NCBI GenBank assembly: GCA_016190245.1
Contig: JACPQY010000068.1
Coordinates: 1 to 25,198, forward strand
DNA length: 25,198 nt
Direction of reading: 5' to 3'
Origin: Nitrospirota bacterium
GTDB taxonomy: Bacteria; JACPQY01
Part shown: piece after piece, positions 7,239-15,274 of the stretch
Layout of the letters: each line of letters begins with the position of its first letter
Position numbering within the stretch: position 1 is the first letter of the stretch
Notes under the pieces: generated by a model
Told to the model about the DNA's origin: nothing
What the model saw: only the letters and a program-made list of their open reading frames with translations
The model's database searches: none
Program-made: the position numbers and the translations under genes

Positions 7239-8744
7239 ATGGAGAAGTTGCATATGCGGATGAACACGGGAGGTGTGGCCGCGCTGGCGCTGCTCGTCCT
7301 GGCGGTGGTGTTGGCGGGATGCAGCGTCTCGGCTCAGGAGGGGATGCAAGAGGCCCCTCCGACGGTGGCCGTGGAGCCCGCCAGCGCACCGCGGTCGGAT
7401 CTCGATCAACGCGTGGCGGATCTCGAAGCCTACGTGAACAACACGGGGCGCGGAGCCGACGCGGCCGGGTCCGGCCTCACCTCGAAGGTGGCGGGAGCGG
7501 GCCCCGGGCACAATGCATGGCTGATGACGGCCTCGGCGCTTGTCCTGTTCATGACCCTGCCGGGCCTCGCGCTTTTCTACGGCGGCTTGGTGCGCGCGAA
7601 GAACGTCCTCTCCGTTCTGGCCCAGTGCCTGGGGATCGCGGGGCTTGTCACCATCCTCTGGTGGGTGGTCGGCTACAGCTTGGTCTTCGCGCCAGGTGGC
7701 TCGATCCTGGGCGGGTTCCAGCACGCGTTTCTCAACGGCGTGGATTCCAATCCCAACACGAACTACGCCTACTGGGTCTCTCACAATGTCTTTTCGATGT
7801 ACCAGCTCATGTTCGCCATCATCACGCCGGCGCTCATCATCGGCGCGATCGCAGAACGCATGAAGTTCGGGGCTGTCCTCCTCTTCGTGGGCCTGTGGAT
7901 GTTCATCGTGTACTTCCCGCTCGCCCACATGGTTTGGGGCATCACCGGTCTCATGAATGGAGTCTGGAACGCGGATGCGGGCATTAAGGCGATCGATTTT
8001 GCGGGAGGGACCGTCGTCCATATGTCATCGGGATGGTCGGCGCTCATCCTGTGTCTCCTCGTGGGTCGGCGCGTCGGCTTCGGCAGGGAGCCGATGCCCC
8101 CGCACAGCATGGTCTTGTGCATGATCGGCACGGGGATGTTGTGGGTCGGCTGGTACGGGTTCAACGCGGGCAGCGCCGTGGCGGCCGACGGGATCGCGGC
8201 CAATGCCTTCACTACGACGACCATCGCGACGGCGGTGGCGTCCTTCAGTTGGGCCGCCGCGGAGTGGCTTCTCAAGGGCAGGCCGAGCGTACTCGGCTTT
8301 TGCTCCGGGGCGGTGGCGGGACTCGTGGTCATCACCCCCGGCTGCGGGTTCGTGGCGCCTTCGTCCGCCGTCCCCATCGGCGTGCTGGCCGGCTTGGTCC
8401 CGTTCTTCGCCTGCTACAAGGTGAAGTCCTGGCTGGGGTATGACGACGCCTTGGACACTTTCGGTGTGCACGCCGTGGGCGGGACGCTCGGCGCGTTCCT
8501 TACGGGCGTGTTCGCGACGGCGGATGTAAACGCGAACCTCCTCACCAACCTGAAGGGGATCGTGGGAAGCACGTTGTGGCAGGAGCAATTGAAAGCCATC
8601 GGGCTGACGTTGGTGCTCGCCGTGGTGGGCACCATCGTGATCGGGTTGATTGTGCGCGCGGTGGTGGGATTGCGCCCCGCCGAGGAGATTGAGCGGCAGG
8701 GCCTCGACATCGCGGAGCACGGGGAAACGGGGTACCACGTGTAG
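7239..8744 (+). CDS. amt: Ammonium transporter (AmtB-like), second copy, with lipobox-type leader
   Basis: This 501-residue Amt protein is closer to E. coli AmtB than the first copy, with blocks LFMTLPGLALFYGGLVR, AHMVWG and WYGFNAGSAVAA. Pore residues D253, H261 (TVVHMSS) and H411 (FGVHAVGG) are present, and the C-terminus carries EEIERQGLDIAEHGETGYHV. The leader is odd: a basic start, a hydrophobic core and then VVLAGCSVS, a perfect lipobox with Cys28, predicting lipoprotein processing. A periplasmic segment with a short heptad-like stretch (LDQRVADLEAYVNN) follows before helix 1. The GAGGAGG site (7228-7234) supports ATG 7239. It probably shares the glnB promoter by read-through. Lipidation is inferred from the motif only. 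Confidence 0.95.
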   Translation: MEKLHMRMNTGGVAALALLVLAVVLAGCSVSAQEGMQEAPPTVAVEPASAPRSDLDQRVADLEAYVNNTGRGADAAGSGLTSKVAGAGPGHNAWLMTASALVLFMTLPGLALFYGGLVRAKNVLSVLAQCLGIAGLVTILWWVVGYSLVFAPGGSILGGFQHAFLNGVDSNPNTNYAYWVSHNVFSMYQLMFAIITPALIIGAIAERMKFGAVLLFVGLWMFIVYFPLAHMVWGITGLMNGVWNADAGIKAIDFAGGTVVHMSSGWSALILCLLVGRRVGFGREPMPPHSMVLCMIGTGMLWVGWYGFNAGSAVAADGIAANAFTTTTIATAVASFSWAAAEWLLKGRPSVLGFCSGAVAGLVVITPGCGFVAPSSAVPIGVLAGLVPFFACYKVKSWLGYDDALDTFGVHAVGGTLGAFLTGVFATADVNANLLTNLKGIVGSTLWQEQLKAIGLTLVLAVVGTIVIGLIVRAVVGLRPAEEIERQGLDIAEHGETGYHV

Positions 8745-8778
8745 CGGCGCGGATCGGATGGAAGCCTCCTGACCTGCT

Positions 8779-8803
8779 CCGCCCATCGGTAACGATGGGG
8801 CGG
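8779..8803 (+). terminator. Hairpin 1 after the amt genes
   Basis: CCGCCCATCG (8779-8788), loop GTAA, then CGATGGGGCGG (8793-8803) pair with one bulged G. It lies 34 bases after the second amt stop. There is no T-tract; together with the next hairpin it could end the nitrogen operon transcript by pausing or protect its 3' end. Confidence 0.45.
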
Positions 8804-8812
8804 AACCGGTGA

Positions 8813-8836
8813 GCCCCCTGCCCCTTGGCGGGGGGC
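8813..8836 (+). terminator. Hairpin 2 after the amt genes
   Basis: GCCCCCTGCC (8813-8822) pairs with GGCGGGGGGC (8827-8836) across a CCTT loop: ten pairs, one of them G-U. It stands nine bases after hairpin 1 in a tandem arrangement. It also lacks a T-tract. Confidence 0.45.
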
Positions 8837-8858
8837 GAGCCGTTGGGGGCGGCTTCAC

Positions 8859-8887
8859 TGGAAAGGGAGGAAAGGTCCCGCTACACT
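8859..8887 (+). promoter_or_regulatory. Possible promoter giving a leaderless transcript
   Basis: TGGAAA (8859-8864, four of six), a 17-base spacer and TACACT (8882-8887, four of six) end six bases before the ATG at 8894. Transcription would start at or next to that ATG. The purine-rich GGGAGGAAAGG upstream is too far from the ATG to act as a ribosome site. Confidence 0.4.
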
Positions 8888-8893
8888 GACGCG

Positions 8894-9436
8894 ATGAAAT
8901 TCTCGATCGAAGAAACCCTGCCTCATCCCTTCGATGCCGTCTACACCACCTACCGGGACAAGCTGCCGACTCTGGTCCCGTACCTTCCGGACATCCGCTC
9001 GATCGAAGTGATCGAGCGCGAGAAGAAGGGAAAGAAACTTCGGCTCGTGAACAAGTGGGTGGCGAGCACGGAGGTGCCCGCCGCCGTGAGGAAGATCATC
9101 GACCTCAAGGAAGTGAGTTGGCTGGACCATGCGGAATGGGATGACGAAGACCACGTGGTCCAATGGCGGTTCGAGATCCCGGTGCTGAGGGACTATGTCA
9201 CCGCGGAGGGAACCAACGAGTTCCGCGAGGCGAAGGGCGGAACGCGGCTTGTGCTGGCCGGCGAATTCCGGATAGATGTGTCGAATCACCCGCGGGTGCC
9301 GCGCCTGCTGGCGCGAGTTTTCCAACCGCAGATGGAGAAGTTCATCTTCGCGCTCATCAAACCCAACCTCACCGCGGTGAACCGGGGGCTGGACAAGTTT
9401 CTGTCCGAGCAGGAAAAGAAAGGGCGGAAGAAGTAA
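8894..9436 (+). CDS. START/SRPBCC-fold protein (DUF2505-like)
   Basis: The preferred ATG at 8894 gives 180 residues. It begins MKFSIEETLPHPFDAVYTTY, the usual beta-alpha start of the START/Bet-v-1 fold. The alternation of long strands (KLRLVNKWVAS, HVVQWRFEIPV, TRLVLAGEFRID) and a long C-terminal amphipathic helix (FIFALIKPNLTAVNRGLDKF) fits a cup-shaped hydrophobic-ligand-binding domain. An in-frame start at 8825 would add 23 residues that look non-native and overlap the tandem hairpins. There is no Shine-Dalgarno site; a -10-like element six bases upstream suggests leaderless initiation. It appears separate from the amt operon. Ligand and role are unknown. Confidence 0.75.
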   Translation: MKFSIEETLPHPFDAVYTTYRDKLPTLVPYLPDIRSIEVIEREKKGKKLRLVNKWVASTEVPAAVRKIIDLKEVSWLDHAEWDDEDHVVQWRFEIPVLRDYVTAEGTNEFREAKGGTRLVLAGEFRIDVSNHPRVPRLLARVFQPQMEKFIFALIKPNLTAVNRGLDKFLSEQEKKGRKK

Positions 9437-9447
9437 GAAAGAAAACG

Positions 9448-9475
9448 GGCGCCTCCGCGCTCCGGCGGAGGCGCC
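9448..9475 (-). terminator. Rho-independent terminator of the zinc-finger gene (possibly bidirectional)
   Basis: GGCGCCTCCGC (9448-9458) and GCGGAGGCGCC (9465-9475) form a perfect 11-bp stem with a six-base loop. On the minus strand the stem is followed by a T-rich run (complement of GAAAGAAAAC at 9440-9446). This marks it as the terminator of the gene ending at 9498. It also separates this gene from the convergent gene ending at 9436. Confidence 0.75.
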
Positions 9476-9497
9476 GCGTTGTCGTACCCGGGGTGGT

Positions 9498-10028
9498 TCA
9501 GTGGATCGGTGTATCTTCTCCCGTCAGGAACTGCTCCAGGCCCACGGACTTCTCGCCCACCTTGAGCATGATCCCGTCGCCGACGACCACCTGCTCCACG
9601 GGGAGCTCGTGCTCGGCGAGGTGGGCCTGAATATCGGTCGGGCCGGAAAGCCAGACCGTTTCCTGGCACAATTTGCAATGGAAGTACCCGCGGTGGACCG
9701 CCTTCTCGATCTTGCCTTCCAGCGCCTGCGCGACGATCCCGCTCCAGAAACGCAGGCCATCCTTCCGGGACATCCTGTGCGTCTCCACGTCCGCGTAGCC
9801 GGATTCCCAGTCCACTACAAGGGTGGAAGTGTCGCGATTCGTCAGCGCCTCGATCGCGATCTTATCCGGGCCCTGCTCTCGGACGTGAAGCTCGACGTTC
9901 TCGCCCTCCTCGTCCTGGGCTTGGCACCAGTTGATGAGTTCCACAAGCTCCCACCTCTTGAGGTTTCGGAGGGACTTGTAGGGGGAGCTGTGCTCCATCA
10001 ATCTCTCGTTTCCGCCAACCTGTCCCAT
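9498..10028 (-). CDS. Hypothetical protein with a C2H2-type zinc-finger motif, sigma54-controlled
   Basis: I do not recognise this family. The start chosen, ATG at 10028, follows AGGAGG by five bases and gives 176 residues; an ATG at 10073 in the same frame lacks a ribosome site. The first 60 residues are charged and helix-rich (LRNLKRWELVELINWCQAQDEE). The middle holds predicted strands (TSTLVVDWESGYADVETH). Residues 118-140 read C-x2-C-x14-H-x3-H, a C2H2-like zinc-binding pattern, followed by a strand-rich end (VEQVVVGDGIMLKVGEK). It stands alone with its own terminator and a perfect sigma54 promoter about 75 bases upstream of the start. The context suggests a stress- or nutrient-induced DNA-, RNA- or protein-binding adaptor. 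Function is not known. Confidence 0.75.
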   Translation of the reverse strand: MGQVGGNERLMEHSSPYKSLRNLKRWELVELINWCQAQDEEGENVELHVREQGPDKIAIEALTNRDTSTLVVDWESGYADVETHRMSRKDGLRFWSGIVAQALEGKIEKAVHRGYFHCKLCQETVWLSGPTDIQAHLAEHELPVEQVVVGDGIMLKVGEKSVGLEQFLTGEDTPIH

Positions 10029-10113
10029 CTTCGCCTCCTCTCCCGATTCCCTCGGGGCTTCGCGGGCATCCACTGCCCTTCTCTGACCGTCCCTTGGCCT
10101 CTACATGGGTAAA

Positions 10114-10129
10114 AGCAATCGCCGTGCCA
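10114..10129 (-). promoter_or_regulatory. Sigma54 promoter of the zinc-finger gene
   Basis: On the minus strand TGGCAC-GGCGA-TTGCT is a full match to the extended RpoN consensus TGGCACGR-N3-TTGCW. The invariant GG and GC have the required 10-base spacing. The predicted start is near 10103, giving a leader of about 75 bases that includes the AGGAGG site. Confidence 0.88.
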
Positions 10130-10197
10130 ATACACGTGCGTGTAAAGTACAGTAATCTCAAATTAGTAATGCCTAAGGTGCCATAGTGGCGTGGTAT

Positions 10198-10236
10198 TCC
10201 TGTCCTAGCTTTTGACAGGAGAGGCAAAAACTGTCA
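10198..10236 (-). promoter_or_regulatory. Candidate enhancer for the sigma54 promoter
   Basis: TCCTGTC (10198-10204) and GACAGGA (10214-10220) form a 7-bp inverted repeat with a nine-base gap, centred about 106 bases upstream of the predicted start. A further half-site, CTGTCA (10231-10236), lies beyond. The position and symmetry suit a dimeric enhancer-binding protein, whose identity is unknown. The surrounding DNA (10130-10250) is distinctly AT-richer than the genes. Confidence 0.5.
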
Positions 10237-10498
10237 CCAGTTTGGGGATGTTTCCGTCGGATCAAGCGTCCCCTCCTACCTGCCTGTGCGCCCCGCAATT
10301 CACCGGCAAGGTGCGTTGGCTGATGGAGGCGTGGTGCCCTCGGGGCGGAAGGGCTGGGTAGGGAGCGATTCTCATCGCTCCGAGCTTGCAGACGCACCTG
10401 GGCAGGATGCCCTAGTGCCATGAGTGGAAGGCAGTCCGCCGCGGCGGAGAGGGGCTGCCATCGGCATGGCATGGGAATGCCACGTAACATGCCCCGCA

Positions 10499-10612
10499 TC
10501 CCCTTGCCGAGGAGGGCATGGGGCCATGCAGTGTCGCCGCGCCCAGGATGGCGCGGCATGGACCATGGCCTGCGGGGCTTCATCTCGTGGCACCATGCCT
10601 TCCATGGCAAGG
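10499..10612. repeat. Structured dispersed repeat, copy B
   Basis: It shares GGAGGGCATGGGGCCATGC (10511-10529) and CGTGGCACCA (10586-10595) with copy A at collinear spacing, plus the block TGGCCTGC. The first hairpin is CCCCTTGCC paired with GGCATGGGG (one mismatch). The second is GCCGCGCC paired with GGCGCGGC, whose stem differs in sequence from copy A while staying fully paired. A conserved GAT lies in the loop side of both. Confidence 0.6.
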
Positions 10613-10632
10613 TGCCCTCCATGGCAAGGTGC
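10601..10632. repeat. Tandem repeat, period 17
   Basis: The 15-base unit TCCATGGCAAGGTGC occurs at 10601-10615 and again, unchanged, at 10618-10632, at the edge of repeat copy B. It looks like a recent local duplication. Confidence 0.7.
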
Positions 10633-10691
10633 GTCTACGAAGAGCGATCCCGTGTCATCCCACTGCGCGCCGCGCGGTCGCGCTGGTGGGG

Positions 10692-10720
10692 TTGAGCGAA
10701 TTGTGATACCCTGCTACCCT
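10692..10720 (+). promoter_or_regulatory. Promoter of the nusA operon
   Basis: TTGAGC (10692-10697), a 17-base spacer and TACCCT (10715-10720) form a reasonable housekeeping promoter. The start is predicted near 10727, only about 10 bases before the nusA ATG, with AGGA at 10727-10730 as ribosome site. The leader would therefore be extremely short. Confidence 0.5.
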
Positions 10721-10737
10721 TATTTTAGGAAACAGGC

Positions 10738-11997
10738 ATGGAAATTCGTTTGAAACAGGTTATCGATGAGGTCTCCCGGGAGAAGGGGATCGACCAGGCG
10801 CTCATCCGCGAGTTGGTGATCTCCGCAGTTGACGAGGCCGCGCGCAAGAAGTTCGGGCCGCAGGCGGAATTCCGGACGAACTACGAGCCTGAAACCGACA
10901 CCGTGGAACTGGTGGAATACAAGAAGGTGGTGGAGAAGGCCGCGACCTCCGGCGAGATCTCCGTGGGCGAGGCGTGCAAGAAGGCCGGCGTGGAGGACAT
11001 CACGATCGGCGACCTTTTTGCCGAGCGGTTCGGGATGGAGGAATTGGATCGCGTGTTCGCGCGCAACGTGCTCCAGATCATCACCAAGAAGCTCAAGGAG
11101 ATCGAGCGCGCCAACGTGTACAACGAGTTCAAGGATCGCAAGGGGCAGGTGGTGGTGGGGATCGTCCGGCGGTTCGAGCGGGGCGACATTGTGGTGGACA
11201 TCGGCCGCGCCGAGGCAATCTTCCCCGAACGGGAGCAGATCCCGAAGGAACGCTATCGCATCGGCAACACGGTGCGCTGCTACATTCTCGATGTGACCAA
11301 CCACTTCCACGGGCCGCAGCTCATCCTCTCCAGGCGGGCTCCCGGGTTCATCATGAAGCTCTTCGAGAGCGAGGTGCCGGAGGTGGCCGAGGGGCTGGTG
11401 CAGATTGTGGCGGTGGCCCGAGAGGCGGGATGGAGAGCCAAGGTTTCCGTACGCTCGAAGGACCCGCGGATCGACCCCGTGGGGGCGTTCATCGGCTCGA
11501 AGGGGTCACGGGTGCAAGCCATCGTGCAGGACCTGAGCGGCGAGAAGATCGACATCGTGCCCTACAGCGACGACCCGATCGCGTATGTCTGCAACGCGCT
11601 GGCGCCCGCGAAGATCCAGCGGGTGATCCTCGACGAGGAGGCCCACCAGATGGAGATCATCGTGGGGGACGATCATCTCTCGGTGGCGATAGGCAAGCGG
11701 GGCCAGAATGTGCGGCTGGCCGTGGAACTGACCGGCTGGAACCTCGACATCCGCTCGGAGTCGGAGGTCCGCAAGCTTAAAGATCAAGTCAAGAAGGCCC
11801 TCATGCAGGTGGAGGCGATCGACGACCACCTCGCCGAGGAGCTCTATAAGCGCGGTGTGTATTCGATCGAGGAGATCTCGCGAATGGAGCCCGCCGCTCT
11901 GGGCGACACGCTCGGGGTGGAGCCGGCCGTGGCCGAGCGCATCCGCAACGGGGCCGCGGGGGTTCTCGAGTCGATGCGCCCCCGGCGAACGGAATAG
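10738..11997 (+). CDS. nusA: Transcription termination/antitermination factor NusA
   Basis: This 419-residue protein binds RNA polymerase near the RNA exit channel and modulates pausing, termination and antitermination. In order it has the N-terminal polymerase-binding domain (about 1-125), an S1 domain (about 131-200, with GQVVVGIVRRFERGDIVVDIG) and two KH domains. The first KH carries GAFIGSKGSRVQAIVQDLSGEKID and the second DHLSVAIGKRGQNVRLA. A short helical C-terminal region (about 345-419) contains one helix-hairpin-helix-like repeat. The usual GxRGSRVQ signature is GSKGSRVQ here. It opens the operon and has its own promoter; rimP, normally just upstream, is absent from this window. Confidence 0.97.
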   Translation: MEIRLKQVIDEVSREKGIDQALIRELVISAVDEAARKKFGPQAEFRTNYEPETDTVELVEYKKVVEKAATSGEISVGEACKKAGVEDITIGDLFAERFGMEELDRVFARNVLQIITKKLKEIERANVYNEFKDRKGQVVVGIVRRFERGDIVVDIGRAEAIFPEREQIPKERYRIGNTVRCYILDVTNHFHGPQLILSRRAPGFIMKLFESEVPEVAEGLVQIVAVAREAGWRAKVSVRSKDPRIDPVGAFIGSKGSRVQAIVQDLSGEKIDIVPYSDDPIAYVCNALAPAKIQRVILDEEAHQMEIIVGDDHLSVAIGKRGQNVRLAVELTGWNLDIRSESEVRKLKDQVKKALMQVEAIDDHLAEELYKRGVYSIEEISRMEPAALGDTLGVEPAVAERIRNGAAGVLESMRPRRTE

Positions 11998-12024
11998 CCC
12001 TCCCTCCCTTCCCACCCCCAAGCC

Positions 12025-14460
12025 ATGCCGAAGATCTTCGAACTCGCCCGTGAACTCAACGTCGAGTCCAAGGTGATCATTCAGCATCTGAGCACCATGG
12101 GGATCTTGGCCAAGACCCACGTGATGCGGGTGGACGACGAGATCGCGCAGAGGATCCGCGCCAAGTTCCAGCAGCCTAAGGAGAGGAAATTCTCCGTCAT
12201 CCGCCAGCGTCCCGGCGAGGCGCTGCTGCCACCGGTTCCCGACGGGCCGAAGGCCGCGGCGCCTCCGACCTCGGCGGGGCCCGCGCCCGAGCCGCCCCCC
12301 ACGCTGTTGGCGGCGCCGCCGGCCGATGGCGAGCCCGTTCCGCCCGCTCCGGTTCAGGCCGCGGCTGCGCCGACGCCGCCACCACATGCGGCCCCGGCAG
12401 CGACCCGGCCGCTGGCGGGGCCGGCTGCGCCCGCCAAGCTTTCGTCACAGCCGGCCGGGTTGCGGCCCACCGTCGTGATCGGCGAGGCCCCGGCTCGGTT
12501 GCTGACCCCCGACAAACTCAAACGGCCGGAGAAGCCCTTGCGCAAGCTCGACCGGCCCCGTGAGCTACAGCGAGTGATCGAGGAGCAGCTCGCCTCGACA
12601 CGGGGCGCCCCCGCGGCTCCGGAGGGCCGCAGGACGGCGACGCCTCCGCCCAGCCGGTCCTTCAAGAAAACGGAAATCACCACGCCCAGGGCGAGCAAGC
12701 GCCGCGTCAAGATCCATGGGGCCGTTCCGGCGGCCGAGTTGGCCCGCCGCATGGGGGTCAAGGCCAATGAAGTCCTCAAGAAACTCCTGGCCCTCGGTGT
12801 AAGGATCACGAGCCTCAACCAAGCCATCGATGCCGACGCCGCCGGCCTTGTCGCCCAGGAGTTCGGCTACGAAATCGAGAACACGGGGGGCGGAGAGGCG
12901 GCCGTTGCCGAGCCCGAGGTGCCGACAGTGGGGATCCCCGAGCCCCGGGCGCCGGTGGTCACGATCATGGGTCATGTGGATCACGGTAAGACGACGCTTC
13001 TCGATACCGTTCGCAAGGCGAATGTCGCTGAGCAGGAGGCCGGCGGCATCACCCAGCATATTGGGGCCTACCAGGTTCAGGTCAAGGATCGGGCCATCGT
13101 CTTTCTCGACACACCTGGGCACGAGGCCTTCACGGCCATCCGGGCCCGCGGTGCCAAGGCCACCGATCTCGTGGTTCTGGTCGTGGGGGCGGATGACGGC
13201 GTGATGCCGCAGACGGTGGAGGCCGTGGATCATGCGAAGGCCGCCGGTGTGCCGATCGTGGTGGCCATGAACAAAATGGACAAACCGACGGCGAATCCCC
13301 ACAAGGTCATGCAGCAGCTCGCCGAGCATGGGCTGACCCCCGAGGAGTGGGGCGGGCAGACGCTGTACGCCTCGATCTCGGCCAAGACGGGCAAGGGGGT
13401 GGACGAGCTGCTGGAGAAGATTCTCCTCCAGGCCGACGTCCTCGATCTCAAGACCACCCACCAGGGGCCGGCTCGCGGGGTGGTGATCGAATCGCGGTTG
13501 GACAAGACCCAGGGGCCCGTCTGCACGGTGCTCGTGCAGCAGGGGCGGCTGGAGACGGGGAATGTCGTTTCGTGCGGGGTGGCCTCGGGCCGGCTTCGCG
13601 CGATGATGGACGGGCAGGGGCAGAGGCTCCGCGAGGCGGGTCCAGCCACCGCCGTCGAGATCGTGGGTCTGGACGAAGTGCCGACGCCGGGCGACCGGTT
13701 TGTCGTCCTGGACGACGAGCGCAAGGCGGGCGAACTCGCCGCCGCGCGCCGGGAGCGAATCAAGGCGCTGGAGGCGCAGAAGGTAGTGGTGCGGCCGAGC
13801 GTTCAGGAACTGCTTATCCAGGCGAGGGATGGGAAGCAGAAAGAGGTGAACGTTGTCCTGAAGACGGACGTGCAGGGTTCCCTGGAGGCCATCCGACAGG
13901 CGCTGGTCAAGCTCGACGAGACCGTGGCCGTGGGGAAAGTGAAGCTCCAGGTCATCCGCTCGGCGGTGGGGGCCATCTCGCTCAGCGACGTGATGCTGGC
14001 CTCCGCCTCGAAGGGGATCGTGCTCGGGTTCAACGTGCGGACGGACCCTCAGGCCTACGCCGTGGCCGAAAAGGAGGGCGTCCAGGTGCAGACGTACGAG
14101 ATCATCTACGAGTTGCTGGAGAAGATGAAGGCGCTGATGCTGGCGCAGGTGGAGCCGACCTACCGGCACGAGGTGATTGGGCATGCGGAGGTCCGCCAGC
14201 TCTTCCGGGTTTCAACGGTGGGCATCATTGCCGGCTGTTATGTGAAGGATGGGAAGGTTCTGCGGAGCGCGCTCGCGCGCGTGCTACGGGCGACCAGCGT
14301 GGTTCACGACGGCAAAGTCGGATCGCTCAAGCGTTTCAAGGACGATGTCCGTGAGGTTCCAGCCGGGATGGAGTGCGGGATCGGGCTGGCCAACTACGCC
14401 GACGTGCAGGCGGGCGATACGCTGGAGTTCTACACCAAGGAGGAAGTTCCGGCCGTCTGA
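12025..14460 (+). CDS. infB: Translation initiation factor IF-2
   Basis: This 811-residue GTPase places initiator tRNA on the 30S subunit and promotes subunit joining. An N-terminal IF2_N helix bundle ([22 protein letters not shown]) is followed by an Ala/Pro-rich linker (about 60-225). A second IF2_N module (about 230-285) and the G domain come next. G1 is GHVDHGKT (316-323), G3 DTPGH (362-366), G4 NKMD (416-419) and G5 SAK. Domains II, III and the tRNA-binding C2 domain follow ([17 protein letters not shown]). The ATG at 12025 is the only start possible, because a stop lies 30 bases upstream in frame. The 27-base gap after nusA is pyrimidine-rich with no Shine-Dalgarno site, so translation is probably coupled to nusA or uses another route. 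Confidence 0.97.
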   Translation: MPKIFELARELNVESKVIIQHLSTMGILAKTHVMRVDDEIAQRIRAKFQQPKERKFSVIRQRPGEALLPPVPDGPKAAAPPTSAGPAPEPPPTLLAAPPADGEPVPPAPVQAAAAPTPPPHAAPAATRPLAGPAAPAKLSSQPAGLRPTVVIGEAPARLLTPDKLKRPEKPLRKLDRPRELQRVIEEQLASTRGAPAAPEGRRTATPPPSRSFKKTEITTPRASKRRVKIHGAVPAAELARRMGVKANEVLKKLLALGVRITSLNQAIDADAAGLVAQEFGYEIENTGGGEAAVAEPEVPTVGIPEPRAPVVTIMGHVDHGKTTLLDTVRKANVAEQEAGGITQHIGAYQVQVKDRAIVFLDTPGHEAFTAIRARGAKATDLVVLVVGADDGVMPQTVEAVDHAKAAGVPIVVAMNKMDKPTANPHKVMQQLAEHGLTPEEWGGQTLYASISAKTGKGVDELLEKILLQADVLDLKTTHQGPARGVVIESRLDKTQGPVCTVLVQQGRLETGNVVSCGVASGRLRAMMDGQGQRLREAGPATAVEIVGLDEVPTPGDRFVVLDDERKAGELAAARRERIKALEAQKVVVRPSVQELLIQARDGKQKEVNVVLKTDVQGSLEAIRQALVKLDETVAVGKVKLQVIRSAVGAISLSDVMLASASKGIVLGFNVRTDPQAYAVAEKEGVQVQTYEIIYELLEKMKALMLAQVEPTYRHEVIGHAEVRQLFRVSTVGIIAGCYVKDGKVLRSALARVLRATSVVHDGKVGSLKRFKDDVREVPAGMECGIGLANYADVQAGDTLEFYTKEEVPAV

Positions 14461-14563
14461 AGGTGGCCTCCGCAGGTTGGGGGACCCACCGAGGATGGCG
14501 TTGGACGGGCGGACGTAGGAGAATACCCCCTGAAGGCGGGCGGACACTCGCCGAAGGAATCGG

Positions 14564-14887
14564 ATGCCGAGACGAATCGAGCGCGAAGAAAACAAGCTGG
14601 TTGTGGGAGTCCTGTCCCTCGAGCTCTTCCTCGACGGGCGGCAGTCCCTGAAAGAAAAGCGCTACGCGCTGCGGAAGATCCTGGATCGCGTGCGCAACGA
14701 GTTCAACGTCTCGATCGCCGAGACCGGTTTCCAGGACCTCTGGCAACGCTCCGGCCTGGGCATCACGATGGTCTCCAGCGATCGCCGGATCGTGGACTCG
14801 ATCCTGGACCGGATCCCGCGTCTGATCGAGACTTGGACCGATGCCCAGGTGACGCGCGCGGACCGCGAGGTGTTCTACTTTGGGTGA
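14564..14887 (+). CDS. ylxP: YlxP/DUF503 family protein
   Basis: This 107-residue protein carries the DUF503 pattern: VVGVLSLELFLDG, then SLKEKRYALRKILDRVRNEFNVSIAETG, then DLWQRSGLGITMVSSD. The family is small, cytoplasmic and nearly always sits between infB and rbfA, as here, so a role near ribosome maturation is likely, though its molecular function is not known to me. ATG 14564 is preceded by GAAGGAA with four bases between. The 103-base gap after infB contains no gene. Confidence 0.88.
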   Translation: MPRRIEREENKLVVGVLSLELFLDGRQSLKEKRYALRKILDRVRNEFNVSIAETGFQDLWQRSGLGITMVSSDRRIVDSILDRIPRLIETWTDAQVTRADREVFYFG

Positions 14888-14914
14888 CCTCACGTCCCGG
14901 AGGGCGGCGCGCCC

Positions 14915-15274
14915 ATGAAATGGGGGGGAGCGAAGAGATCGCAGCGCGTGGGGGACCTCCTCCAGCGTGAGATTGCGGGGCTGCTCCACAAGGGGCTCAA
15001 GGATCCGCGCCTCGAGGACGTTTCCATCACGGGGGTGGACGTGACGGCGGACTTGCGCGAGGCCATCCTGTACTTCCAGGTGCGCGGCGGCGATGACCGC
15101 ATCCGGCAGGTGGTGGATGGCTTCGAGAGCGCCCAAGCCTTCCTTCGGGGGCACTTGGGGCGCGTTCTGTACCTCCGCCATATCCCCCATTTCACGTTCC
15201 GCTACGACCCGACGCTCGATCGGGCACGCCGCATCGAGTCCTTGCTGCGCGAAATCTCGGAGACGAAGGCGTGA
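14915..15274 (+). CDS. rbfA: Ribosome-binding factor A
   Basis: This 119-residue single KH-like domain protein begins with RSQRVGDLLQREIAGLLHKG and has the RbfA core block LKDPRLEDVSITGVDVTADL and the end PHFTFRYDPTLDRARRIESLL. It helps mature the 5' end of 16S rRNA in the 30S subunit, in line with its neighbours nusA, infB and rpsO. A GGAGGG sequence upstream is somewhat far from the ATG. Its last codons overlap the start of the next gene by four bases (GTGA), which indicates translational coupling. Confidence 0.95.
   Translation: MKWGGAKRSQRVGDLLQREIAGLLHKGLKDPRLEDVSITGVDVTADLREAILYFQVRGGDDRIRQVVDGFESAQAFLRGHLGRVLYLRHIPHFTFRYDPTLDRARRIESLLREISETKA

Larger units (their letters stand above)
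10237..10691. other. Gene-free stretch with hairpins and repeat copy B
   Basis: No credible coding frame is seen. Notable elements are a perfect 8-bp hairpin, GGAGCGAT-TCTC-ATCGCTCC (10362-10381), a 14-base palindrome TCCGCCGCGGCGGA (10435-10448), repeat copy B (10499-10612) and a 17-base-period tandem repeat (10601-10632). Confidence 0.6.

Noticed and set aside
4519-7389. 956-residue open frame on the minus strand opposite the outer-membrane protein and first amt
   Set aside because: The plus strand encodes clear family proteins with strong ribosome sites. The antisense product is low-complexity, rich in Arg/His/Glu/Asp, as expected from complementing GC-biased codons.
12565-14184. Minus-strand open frame opposite infB
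   Set aside because: It is antisense to the GTPase domain of IF-2 and has only His/Leu/Arg-rich shadow sequence.
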